From: Rhizophagus sp. LPA8_4_AMF
Taxonomy: Eukaryota; Glomeromycota; Glomeromycetes; Glomerales; Glomeraceae
Assembly: GCA_021464525.1 (NCBI GenBank)
Contig: JADRCO010000069.1
Coordinates: forward strand, 1-58,654
Length of the DNA: 58,654 nt
Direction of reading: 5' to 3'
Under the pieces are notes generated by a model. The model was not told the DNA's origin and did no database searches. It saw only the letters and a list, made by a program, of their open reading frames with translations. The position numbers and the translations under genes were made by a program. Of this stretch, positions 33,880 to 43,921 are shown in pieces; position 1 is the first letter of the stretch, and each line of letters opens with the position of its first letter.

Positions 33880-35400
33880 AATCAAAGTATTGATTTTTTT
33901 TAAAATTTTTTTATTACTAAAATTAAAATTTTTAAACTTGTTTTTACTTTATACTATTTATATCCATTAATATACTGTAACTTATATTTTATTATTTCTA
34001 CTATATTTGAAAAATCTAAAAATCTTACAGTAAATTTAACTAGTATTAAATAAAATAATAAATATTAAAGGATTAATCATTTTTTTCTATTTTAAAAATT
34101 AAAAGGAATATATAATCAATAACATGAATTTTAATGGTATTTTGAAATTATTATCTTCTAATCAGCACTATTTATATAATTATGTTATATTTATTACTAG
34201 GTATATATGTCATTCAAATTCAAAATTGCCATAACATAATATATACTACTGGACAGCAAATTTTATGGGAAATTTTGCAGTAAAAATTAATATTGATTAT
34301 ACTATAATAAACAGCTTTGAAAATCTGAGTAATTCAAAAAGATTTCCATTTTTTAAAATAAAAAAAAACTTCTTTTAATTTATTTGTAATTTCAATATTA
34401 AAGTATTATAGTAATAGTTTCAAAGCTTTATAAAATTTTTAATCCATTTTTAAAATCTTTTAAAATGAAAAAAAAACTAACTAAAAGAAAATAAAATTCA
34501 ATAATAAAATATACCATTATATTTATATTTACTAATAAAATTAGAAGATAAATCAATTATATTTTAGCTAATTGAAATAGTAAAACTTTATTAAAATTAA
34601 ATAAATAATATAAAATTAGTAAAATTTTACTTATTCTTAATTAATTAAAATATAATTAATATTTATAATATTTTAAATAAAATTTTTTATTATAAACTTA
34701 GTTTCCAATTTATATAATTTTGATTATGTATTTACAATTAATTTCTTTATATATTTGCATTTTTTTTAAGTAATAAATCTTAAAATAATTATATTTATTA
34801 TTTAAAATTACCTTTTTTTTGAAATATTTTAGCTTTTTATAATATAAGAAAAAAATTTTATAATTAAATATTATTTTAATATTTTTTAATAAAATAAACC
34901 AATATCAATATTATTTAAATTAATAATTATTAATAATAAAATAGCAGAATTTTTATTAATTTATTTATTAATTTATTTATATTAAAATATTTTTTTTTTA
35001 TTATTTTAATTAAAGTTATTATTATTTAAAATTGCAGGTAAAACTTTAGGTTTAGCAAACAATTAAAATAATAAAAAGGTAAAATCTGATAAATTTGAAT
35101 TTTATTAATAAATTAGTTAAAATTTATTGAAATTTAAAATATATTAAATTTATTAATATATTTTTGAAAAAAGCAAAACTATATTAAATTTTAATATTAT
35201 ATTTATTAAAACTAATAATTTGAAAATTTTTTTAATATTAAATTTTTTTTAAAAAAAATATTAGATTAGATCAAATCAAATAAAAATAAAAATTTAAATG
35301 ATAATTTATTTATATAAATAAAAGCATTATAATCAATTTCTTTTTTAGAATGAATAAAAAAAAGTACTAATTTAGCTATTTGCAAAGATACAGATTCATT
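33880..35400. other. Extreme A/T block
   Basis: About 1.5 kb almost without G or C, far beyond the already high background. It consists of short A- and T-runs and TTAATAAT-like words with no clear unit length. No genes. Possible explanations are an AT-rich isochore core, very old decayed repeats, or a chromosomal element such as a scaffold-attachment or centromere-like tract. Confidence 0.7.
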
Positions 35401-35699
35401 CTTATCAATTTGCAGTTAATAAAACCTGGCAAAAAACTAAGAATCTAACAGGATTTACTGACTTGTAAGATAGGTTACAGATTTATTAATATATAATTTG
35501 AATTTTAATAATAAAATCAATAACTGCCATTATAATTTTTAATCTTTTAAAGTAAAAAACTTTAAATTATTAATTAAAATTTAATCTTATCAATACAATA
35601 ACATTAGACTCGTTATGCTATAAAAAATTTCTAAGGTAAATTTCAAAGATCCTGTAGTTACATATATTATAAGTAAGAATATCAAGTTACTATTAATAA

Positions 35700-37110
35700 G
35701 AGCACAAGAAGAAGGTGCCAGAAATACCACCACTTTGGTTATACTTTACATAAAAGCAACTAACCTGTTTTATAAGCTCTTTAGAGCATTTACAAGTTTC
35801 TTGTGAAAATTCCATACAATTTCTGATACAAGTCAACTTCTCTTATAGTCGCATCACAATTACATTAGCCCAAGTTACTAACAAACTTTTCATATAGATT
35901 GACTAGTGTTTTCACTGTCATTGTATCCACTCCTGATCGTAATGTTTATTGATATCATAGTTGGACCTGAAGCTCACTCAATGTTTTTTCCCGTATCCCA
36001 CCAGCTTCACGATTTCACACGGAATAGCTGGAATCTTAATCCGATCCTCGGTTAATTCCTTCCATTCTGCCTCAGTGAACAAATGCCTTGACATTTTCAT
36101 TATCATGATCTATAATGTAGAAATTATTAAAATCTCTTTGATCACACCATATAGTATTTTTCACCATTTTTGTTCGGTCCCAAGGGGTGTAATTATAGGA
36201 GTCATCTGTATTATGCAGAGTACGAACTCCGTCATTTTTCCGAAATTCGGGTTGCCAAGTCTTCTTTTTTGTGGCGCGTTAAGATTCTCTTTATCAACGA
36301 GTACTTCATCTAATTTTCTTTTTTGCAATGCTTTATTAATCCATCGTCTAACTATTTCTTTATCAATTTTCCTTGTTAGAAAGTGCTACTTCGTAATTTC
36401 CGCCCATTGTTAATTAAAAAATCAGTTTAAAAAGTCCAATTGTTGTTCTCCTCATGATGAGCTTTAGCCCTAATATCTTCATAAATATTATTACAAACAG
36501 TATACTTTCAAGCGACCAAAGCCTATGCAGAGTGAGCTTAACAATTTTTCCCCCCTGGAATGAAGTGAAAATGAGTTCGCAAAAGATTAAAAGATTATCA
36601 GTATATTTTCACATTAAATTATATATCACTAGAAGTAAATTATTTCAGACATGATTTTGACTCTACATCAAATAGTCCTCTATTTACCTTACTAACTTTA
36701 CCATCATTCTTAGCTACCAAAGATTTATAAGCAATCCACCTGAGAATTCAAATACACTTTTACATGATGCATATCGTTTTCTCTCCTATGTATTGTTTGA
36801 TTTAGAAATAAGAATATTCGGCTCTAAAGTTTTCTCCTCTTTACGAAGGATCTTTCTTTAATGATATCAGAAGAGGTTATCATTTCAACCGATCTTTGAT
36901 TGCCTTTTTGAACGTATTTCTTTCTATCAATTCATTTTGACCGAAAAAGGTGCGTCAGAGTTTCATTGTGCTTAGAACACATAGGGTGTAATCAGATATT
37001 ATTCAGTAATTTCTCATCAGATAACATAAAACTCGTGTATGATCGTATGACCCACAACAAATAGTTATTCTGAAATTAATTTACTGTGCCAAGTCTCAAG
37101 TTTCCTAAGC
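35700..37110 (-). pseudogene. Decayed coding sequence on the minus strand, possibly a LINE remnant
   Basis: Composition is richer than the flanks and the minus strand reads in protein-like pieces. From right to left these include a Cys/His cluster (HPMCSKHNETLTHLF, near 36,960-37,020) reminiscent of the zinc-knuckle after LINE reverse transcriptases, then KWHFLTRKIDKEIVRRWINK and APQKRRLGNPNFGKMTEF (36,240-36,410). Farther left are SRHLFTEAEWKELTEDRIKI near 36,050-36,100 and VTWANVIVMRL near 35,840-35,880. Stops and frame changes are frequent. The LINE reading is a guess from the Cys/His pattern; another multigene family is possible. Confidence 0.35.
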
Positions 37111-37690
37111 CTAAAGAGCAGAAGTTAGGAATGAGTAAAATGTAGGTTTGAAATAAAAAAAAACGACCCTGCAAAGTTCATTGTATCGGCTATATTTATT
37201 TCAACTCACTCGTCAGTAATAGCAGCTGCTTCATGTGTTTCAGTTGGCAGCACAAAAAGATTTAAAAGTTTAATGTCAGTTTCACAATAGTAATAAGAAT
37301 GACTTTTCATAATTGATTAGGCAATAGAGTAAGGAATTTAGAGAAGGAAGGAAATTAGAAGGATTAAGTATAATGTATTTTATACGCGAGTAAATTACAA
37401 TTTGCTATATATTAATTATTTTAAAAAATATTATATAATTTTAATGTTTCTTAAATATACATATTTGCAGGTCGGAAATGTTATTTTGATGGAATCGAAA
37501 TGCGTATACTAAAAAAAATTTTACGATAAGAAGCTACTGATCAAACGGATTTCGGATCGAGAAAATCGATTGTCGTACAAAAATTGATCAATTGCCCGAT
37601 TTTGATAAAATTGCTCTTGACATGCTGTAGAGTGAAAAAAAGAGCGAAGACGAATAGAATAAGAAAGAATTGACAAATTCAAGACGTTCT
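37111..37690. other. Gene-free stretch
   Basis: AT-rich sequence between the decayed coding block and the hAT-type MITE; nothing recognisable. Confidence 0.5.
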
Positions 37691-38249
37691 GATGTAAGTC
37701 GGGATGGTTAGGTCAGTTCTGGTCCGGTCTTAGGGACCTATAGGTCCTATTGAATGAACCTGTCCTGAAGAGAGTGAACTTAGATCTTATCAAGTCCGGT
37801 CCTGGATCTGGTCCCAAGACCTGGTCCTGGGCTAAATTTTGTTGTATAAAATGGAATTTCATTTATTTTTATAGTTTAATAATAACAAAGGTATGTTTTT
37901 TGCATACAAATGACCATTTTAAAAGATTCTTAAAGCTTTGTTTCATTAATTCTTTTATTATCAAACAATTTAAAATTTTCTTATTAGTGTTACCAATTCA
38001 AATTACATAAATTCGTAAATACCGTGTCATCTGAGCTCATAAAAGAACCGCTCATTATTACATGATACGTGTTAGAATTTAATAGATATTGGCATATCGG
38101 CATATTGCTATAAATCTTATCATTTCTGAAACTCTATTGGATAGGACTTTTTAAGACCAAATTTTATCAGTCGTAAATCCGGACTTAAAAATCTGCGGAC
38201 CCGGTCTTAGGACTAAGTGGCCTAGGACTTTACCATCCCTAGATGTAAG
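37691..38249. mobile_element. hAT-type non-autonomous element, 543 bp, with perfect 8-bp target duplications
   Basis: The element runs 37,699-38,241. Both sides carry GATGTAAG (37,691-37,698 and 38,242-38,249), the 8-bp duplication typical of hAT. Ends are TCGGGATGG on the left and the inverse of TAGGGATGG on the right, as in many hAT elements (YAGGGATG class). Subterminal GGTC/GGACC motifs recur in both arms (GGTCCGGTCTTAGG; CCCGGTCTTAGGAC). The frame at 37,750-38,010 inside it is an accident of these motifs. Confidence 0.88.
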
Positions 38250-38892
38250 TATGGTATTTTTGGCTTAGAATTTTGATAGGATTTTATTTATTTACATTAA
38301 ATTAACTTTGCATTATACAATATCAGGTTGTTAAGGTCACAATACGTATGAGTTGTTTGAAAGTTGGAGAGAGTTAACTAAAATAATATGTTTAATTGAT
38401 TAAATGGTGAACACATGGTTATTAATACTGATCTAGGTTTGTTTAATTCGATTTTCTATTCAAGTTATCTTTTAAGACCATATTACATTTATTCATGAAC
38501 AAAATCATTCGTATTAATTGTTGTGAAGACGTGAGCTTCAGTTGTTACATTTCCAGAAAAGAGCCCAATTAGTCCAGTTCGTGATAAACAAATAACATCA
38601 AGGAAGAAAATATGCGAAATACGCAAATATCTTCAATATACCCGGAAATTTACTCGATTTTAATGCCATCACTGAACCGCATTACTGTTTCATTCTCCAA
38701 CCGCATGAACACCCTATACCGGAAATCAGCTAAAGAGGAAAACTTATCTGTTTACCGAAATTTCACAAAACTTTTTTTTTTAATGAAAAAAATGGATAGA
38801 ATATTTTATCTTTTAGATGGTATTTTTCTAAAGATTTTCATATTTTGTATCCCTAAATTTTTACTAATTTTAAATGAACCATTAGGTACACT

Positions 38893-39078
38893 CCCTATAA
38901 AAAATTTTATCCGTTATTTCTGTAAAATCTCCGTAAAAATGAGCCTTTCACGGATCCATTCACGGAAAATGTAAATAATTCGATAAATTCCGTGATATAA
39001 GGTTATTAATTCCGGAAATATGAGCCTTTTACGGAAAAAAGATGGAATATAAAAAACGGATCGACTTTTTTTACAGGG
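38893..39078 (+). mobile_element. MITE-like repeat family M1, copy 2 (best-defined)
   Basis: 186 bp. The left end CCCTATAAAAAATTTTATCC and the inverse of the right end CCCTGTAAAAAAAGTCGATC are imperfect terminal repeats of about 20-25 bp. Between them lie the landmark motifs shared with copies 1 and 3 (TCACGGATCCATTCACGGA, TTCCGTGATAT, GAGCCTTTTACGGA). No target duplication is certain. No coding capacity. Confidence 0.8.
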
Positions 39079-40065
39079 CTTATATTATGGAACCAATAAG
39101 AAAGGAAAATCACTATTACATAAAGGAATGGATCTTATTGGAAGCGGCTTACGTGAACCTTGTTGAGGTTTGCAAATTTTTAATTAATCTCTCACTTAAT
39201 ACATACTAAGACGTTTACACTAATGTATTATCCAATAAATTTTTATTTAAACAGCTTCAAAATTATACGTAAAGCATCTTCCTTTCAATTAGTGTTAATG
39301 ATAACTATGAAGATATTGAATCTAGTCATACAGAACCGCCACCTAATTCAGATCTAAATTCTTATTTCGACTTAAATACTTATGATAATGTCAAGCCCAT
39401 CACCGAGAGAGTGGTACAAAAAGAAAACTGTAAAAAAAATCGCCTGACGGCGATATTTCTCTGGCGGAAAGGGGAGGAAAAGAAAAGATAGCAGACACTA
39501 GAAGGAAGTAATACACTAAGTATTAACAGCATTACATCCTTGAGTTAACATATAATCACGACATTCATTTACCTAATTACGCTTACATATAAATTAAATT
39601 TTAATAATTTTACTTTTAATAGTATTTACTACAAATAATGTGGATACATTGATTACTGCCGACAGGAAAACCATTCTTGGTAATTCAAAATCGGTGAAGA
39701 TTTAGTAAGCATTACGAAAGCAATAAATGGCTATACTCTTGGGAGGGATTTATTCAAAGCCGAGAATGATGGGGTTAAATTTAAACCTTAATAGAAGGTT
39801 TGGAGAATATAGGGAAATTTAAATAAGTTCTAGGCCGCGTTTTATATATATAGGAAATAGATCTTAGCAATGGTGAGATAATGATATGATTTAGAATAAA
39901 AAATCAGACTAAATTTAATAAAATGATAGAACCAACTTTTTGATTGAACGAATTTTTATTACTTTTCACTTTTTTTTAAAAAAAAATTAATAATTATAAT
40001 AAATAATTATTTCTATTAATGGTGGGGAATACGAGTTGCTATTAATAAGTAATTATTACATATTA
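39079..40065. other. Mostly gene-free; a possible gene fragment
   Basis: Beginning just after M1 copy 2, 39,088-39,170 reads MEPIRKENHYYIKEWILLEA AYVNL on the plus strand up to a possible donor. 39,290-39,430 reads an acidic, Asn/Ser-rich segment (DIESSHTEPPPNSDLNSYFD). They could be two exons of a decayed or unrecognised gene; no family known and no complete frame. Confidence 0.3.
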
Positions 40066-40183
40066 TTAATTAATCAAATGTAATTTGTGCTGGGGAACAA
40101 TATCCACCATAACAATGTCCACTATAACAATGTCCACTATAGCAACGTCTATTACGGCTACTATGTCTACTATAACCATTATG
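40066..40183 (-). repeat. 15-bp tandem repeat with two open minus-strand frames
   Basis: Plus-strand units AACAATGTCCACTAT from 40,096 (four near-copies, then degenerate ones to 40,180). Because the unit is a multiple of three, minus-strand frames stay open. One has an ATG (40,179-40,177) and reads VDIV repeats for 37 residues. The other, without an ATG, reads CYSGHCYSGHCYGGYC and ends SPAQITFD. The latter resembles Gly/Tyr/Cys-rich small secreted repeats, but an upstream exon would be needed. It lies just 3' of F-box gene 2 on the same strand. Confidence 0.45.
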
Positions 40184-40224
40184 TTAAAAAAAATTCCTAT
40201 TGATCAATAATTATCAAAAGGTAT

Positions 40225-41682
40225 CTAAAAGTATACGTTCAATTTATAAACACGATTAAAATCTTTAATTACTCCATCATTTTTATATTTATTAATTAAT
40301 TTTACATAATTTTCTTCTTCATAAACATGATCAGATGTAATAATAGATAGTGCGGGTCGTCCTCTCCACTTTATTAAGAACGCTTCCAATTTTTCTAAAG
40401 AAAAACTAAAATGATCCAAAAATCTGATTTCTCTCAGATGAGTTGGTGCAGATCTAATTATTATATCTAATAATTCTTCATTAGCTTCATTTGATTTAAG
40501 TTCATTATATATCACATCATTATGATTCAATATTAATAATATTGATTTCAAATTTTTGCAATTTTTTAGTAATTTTTCAAATTCAATAAAATGATCATCT
40601 GTTGATGAAATTACAAGTGATAAACTTTCAACTAAAGGACAATTTTCATAAACTGTACGAATGAAAATAAGAGAATCTTCATTAAAGTAACCTTCATCTA
40701 AAGAATAATAATATTTTAATAATATTTCTCTTAAATGACCTCCACTATTTTTAATTATACAAGCAGCTGTATTAATTGTAATATAATCTATTTTAATAGT
40801 TTCAAGATTACGATAAATCAACTTTTTCAATTGAATATTATTTAATTCAAGATCATCAATTATTAATGTTCTTAAATTATGTAATTCTGGTAATACTTTT
40901 AATAAAAATGTATGTTCATATTCAAAATATTCAAATACAATTATTAAATGATTAAGAGTATTTGCCTTTTTTGTTAATATAGGAAAAATTACTTCGTATG
41001 GATCTATAAAACATTCTTCTTTAAAATCATCCTTCCACTCAAAATATTTTAAATTTTTTTGAATTTCAATTAATTTGACGATTCCATGATTGTCTTTTGA
41101 ACTCGTATTAATTATGATAAGTCTTTGTATATTTTGACAAACACATGCTAATCCATAATAGTATGAAGAATCTATAATTGTATCACATCTTAATTCACAA
41201 AGTGAATCAAGACGTATCTTAGCTTCCGGAAAATAAAATAATTGATGTTTAATTATTATCATATCTAAATATTTTAATTCTGGACATTTCCTCATCAATA
41301 AACTGTAAATTTCTTGTTGTAAAAGAAATTCATCATAAGCTGAAGATGCACCGGTAGAAATTATCTTATTAATAATGCTCACGTTGATACTTCTACAGAA
41401 ACTCAAATAATCAAATAAAAGTGATTGACATGAATTTAATGGTAATTCAATCCCTTGTATTCTTAGAAAATCTTTAACATCTTCAGTTAAATAAAAAGTA
41501 ATAATATAAAATAAATAACTTTTATTATAATCAATATTATACCGCCAAGGATTCCTCCATAAAATTGGAATTATTGTCTCACACCAAAGTCTATTAACCA
41601 TTAGACATGAAAAGAGAGATTTTGAATCTTCTTGTAATTCTTCAAATAATAAGAACAGAACATCTTTATTAAGTTTAGACAT
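40225..41682 (-). CDS. F-box protein with C-terminal leucine-rich helical repeats (copy 2), 485 residues
   Basis: A single exon. The F-box is LNKDVLFLLFEEL, then SLFSCLMVNRLWCETIIPIL and WRNPW, nearly the same as copy 1 at 32,051. The Leu-rich repeats also align along the whole length (LKYLDMI, LCELRC, NLKYFEW, LRTLIIDDL, LREILLKY, LVESLSLV, LREIRFLDH) and the ending is WRGRPALSI with KNDGVIKDFNRVYKLNVYF. The frame is open five codons farther (to 41,697, MQKKK), but the start at 41,682 (MSKLNKD) is the one shared by both copies. Role as for copy 1: a Skp1-binding substrate adaptor with unknown target. Copies differ by scattered substitutions and small indels, the largest in the region before the last repeats, so the duplication is not very recent. 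Confidence 0.85.
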   Translation of the reverse strand: MSKLNKDVLFLLFEELQEDSKSLFSCLMVNRLWCETIIPILWRNPWRYNIDYNKSYLFYIITFYLTEDVKDFLRIQGIELPLNSCQSLLFDYLSFCRSINVSIINKIISTGASSAYDEFLLQQEIYSLLMRKCPELKYLDMIIIKHQLFYFPEAKIRLDSLCELRCDTIIDSSYYYGLACVCQNIQRLIIINTSSKDNHGIVKLIEIQKNLKYFEWKDDFKEECFIDPYEVIFPILTKKANTLNHLIIVFEYFEYEHTFLLKVLPELHNLRTLIIDDLELNNIQLKKLIYRNLETIKIDYITINTAACIIKNSGGHLREILLKYYYSLDEGYFNEDSLIFIRTVYENCPLVESLSLVISSTDDHFIEFEKLLKNCKNLKSILLILNHNDVIYNELKSNEANEELLDIIIRSAPTHLREIRFLDHFSFSLEKLEAFLIKWRGRPALSIITSDHVYEEENYVKLINKYKNDGVIKDFNRVYKLNVYF

Positions 41683-41697
41683 TTTTTTTTTTTGCAA

Positions 41698-42756
41698 CCT
41701 CGGTAAATTTTTTTTTTTCTTAATAAATTAAGTATAGTAAGACTGTAAGGGGGTTAAAAAAGGCGAAAAAGAAATGGAAATCCTAATTTATACTGTAATA
41801 CCGGAACAAGACCCCCGATTAAAGAATTTATACATGCAGAGATCGACAAGTTGCCACATTTTCACGTGATTGATTAATCGCGTTTAATTTAGATAATCGG
41901 GCTATACCGCTAATCCGCTATACGGCTATAGCCTCTGATAGATATCTTACTTCACGTGATCGAAAGAATTTAGATCTTGTAGAAACGTATAGAAAACTAT
42001 GAGTATGTCAAAATATTCTGTTTAGATTTGTATAATATACAGTATATAGTTTACCTATGTTACACAAAAATATACAATATTAAATTGGCTTGATATTTAT
42101 TAACGGATTATGACATACCAAGTCATTACCTTATGTACAGTACACGGTGCTGTATTAAGCTTTCATTTTCATCTGTTTATAATATTAAAATTTAACATGA
42201 TTAGTTTTGCCAAAATTCTATCTGAATAATCTGATACTAATGACTTATATGGCATCATTTGCATCATTGTAGCTACGACTTTTGTACAAAACAGATGACT
42301 ACACATAAACCCTCTTTCTCTTATTTCGTTCTTGTTCACAACTCACAATAGTATTGAAGCTGATCTATTTTCCGATTGAAGAGTTCTACGTACTCGTCCA
42401 GAAAACCAGTAATGCTTTCATTCGGAGGGCTTTCACTTGGAATATTTGTGAAATTTGTCTGTTATTTAGTTTTATGGTATAAAATAGTGCTAACGTTCTG
42501 GTGTTAAATAAACAAATAGTAAATACAGTATATTTTTTTGAGAGAAAACAGTGTATTTATGTATCTTTCTGAAAACATCATGACTAAATAGACGAAAAAT
42601 TAATTTATCAGCAAAAAAAAATTAAAATGATTAGTAAAAAATCTAAAAAATAGACTCAATATAAAGTAATATCATTCAATCAATCACATCACATAAATGT
42701 ATAAATGGTCAACTTTACTCAACAACTTTTTTCTCTAGTACATAAACAAAGTTATT
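41698..42756. other. Divergent intergenic region
   Basis: Between F-box gene 2 (minus) and the orphan gene (plus), so it should carry both promoters. No gene or repeat recognised. Confidence 0.5.
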
Positions 42757-43432
42757 ATGGAAAATAATATTTGTAGTATAGAACAAATCGAAAATTTATT
42801 AGCCAATCTTACTGTTGAAGATCGTGATAAAGTGACTGAGTTTTTAGAGAAATGTAATTTTGAAAGTAAGTATAGTGTAAGGGTTAGACCGTTAGAGATT
42901 TATAGTAACCTATATGTAAATTCTCTTAATTTTCGTATAGATTTTACTGTAGCTCCAGATTGCTTAAAACAGAATGCAAAAGTACTTCTTGATTTAGTTG
43001 AAAAAATGAGTGTTGACGAACAAATTCTGATTATAGAGTGGGCTAAACTCACTAAACACAATAGTTGTAATCAGGAAAAGGTATTTCAATTGAGTTTACC
43101 TTTAAAAATATCTAAATTAAAACTAATACATTAATATTATACTTTAGGATGTTCTTGTTAAACATATTACGGTTCATGGTGGTTATAATCTGTATTCTTC
43201 TAATACGATATTCATTTTTCGTAATGCTTCAGCGCTCGCGGATTGTATTGATAGTCTTCCGGACTGGTTAGTAGAAAGTTTTATCCTTTTTTTAAAATTA
43301 TTCGTAATATTTAACTATCATGGAAAAATTAGGGCAGGAAATGATATAAAAAACATAACTGGTGATATATGTCATGCTTATTTAATTTACAAGAGAGAGA
43401 ACAACTATTATTCCCGGACGTACGAATTCTAA
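42757..43432 (+). CDS. Uncharacterised three-exon protein, 180 residues (duplication unit A)
   Basis: Exons 42757-43080, 43148-43266 and 43333-43432; all joins keep frame (phases 0 and 2). The N-terminal half is helical and acidic (SIEQIENLLANLTVEDRDKV), followed by PLEIYSNLYVNSLNFRIDFT and two more helical segments (LLDLVEKMSVDEQILIIEWA). The C-terminal part reads DVLVKHITVHGGYNLYSSNT, IFIFRNASALADCIDSLPDW, then NDIKNITGDICHAYLIYKRE and ends YSRTYEF. No signal peptide or membrane helix. I do not recognise the family. It is convergent with the transporter pseudogene that follows, about 490 bp apart. A decayed copy lies at 49,015-49,385 in the same position relative to the second transporter, which supports the gene model, since the conserved pieces fall in the exons. 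Confidence 0.6.
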
Positions 43433-43921
43433 TTTTTTTTATAAATTCCATATATCGCTTTATTAGAATTTATTTTTTGCTCTTCTTTTTGTATTTCAAC
43501 ATAAATTTTTCCTTTTTTTGTCAAGGCTTCAATTTCATTTTACGTCCAAGATCGGCTGTTAAAATCGGGACGTTTTCGCTCGCAATTGGCACGCACACTA
43601 TAATTGCGAAAACTTTATTTACCTTTTTGTAAAAAATCATAAGTAAAAAAAAACCTAATAAACTTGCATGTTTATTATTGTAAAAAAGAAGTTTACATTG
43701 TACGCGCGTCATAAGATTTAGCGTTTTTACATGATTCAGTTGGTAAAAATTAAAATTATTAAAACTTATTTAAATATCATAAAATTCATCACACATATGC
43801 AGAAATTATAAGAAATGGATTAAGCAAAAAAGTTGCACAGTTGTTATGAGTTTACATTATACAATCATCGAATTTCGTGATAATGCCGATTTGGCAATTA
43901 AATTACTTTTATTTTTAATAA

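Noticed and set aside
35961-36413. Plus-strand ORF of 150 residues
   Set aside because: The opposite strand reads more like protein, so this is a shadow of decayed minus-strand coding sequence.
37750-38010. Plus-strand ORF of 86 residues
   Set aside because: It lies inside the 543-bp hAT-type MITE and arises from its GGTCCTGG-type motifs and A/T tail; not a gene.
38612-38974. Plus-strand ORF of 120 residues
   Set aside because: Phe/Ile-rich, runs into M1 copy 2, and shows no coding character.
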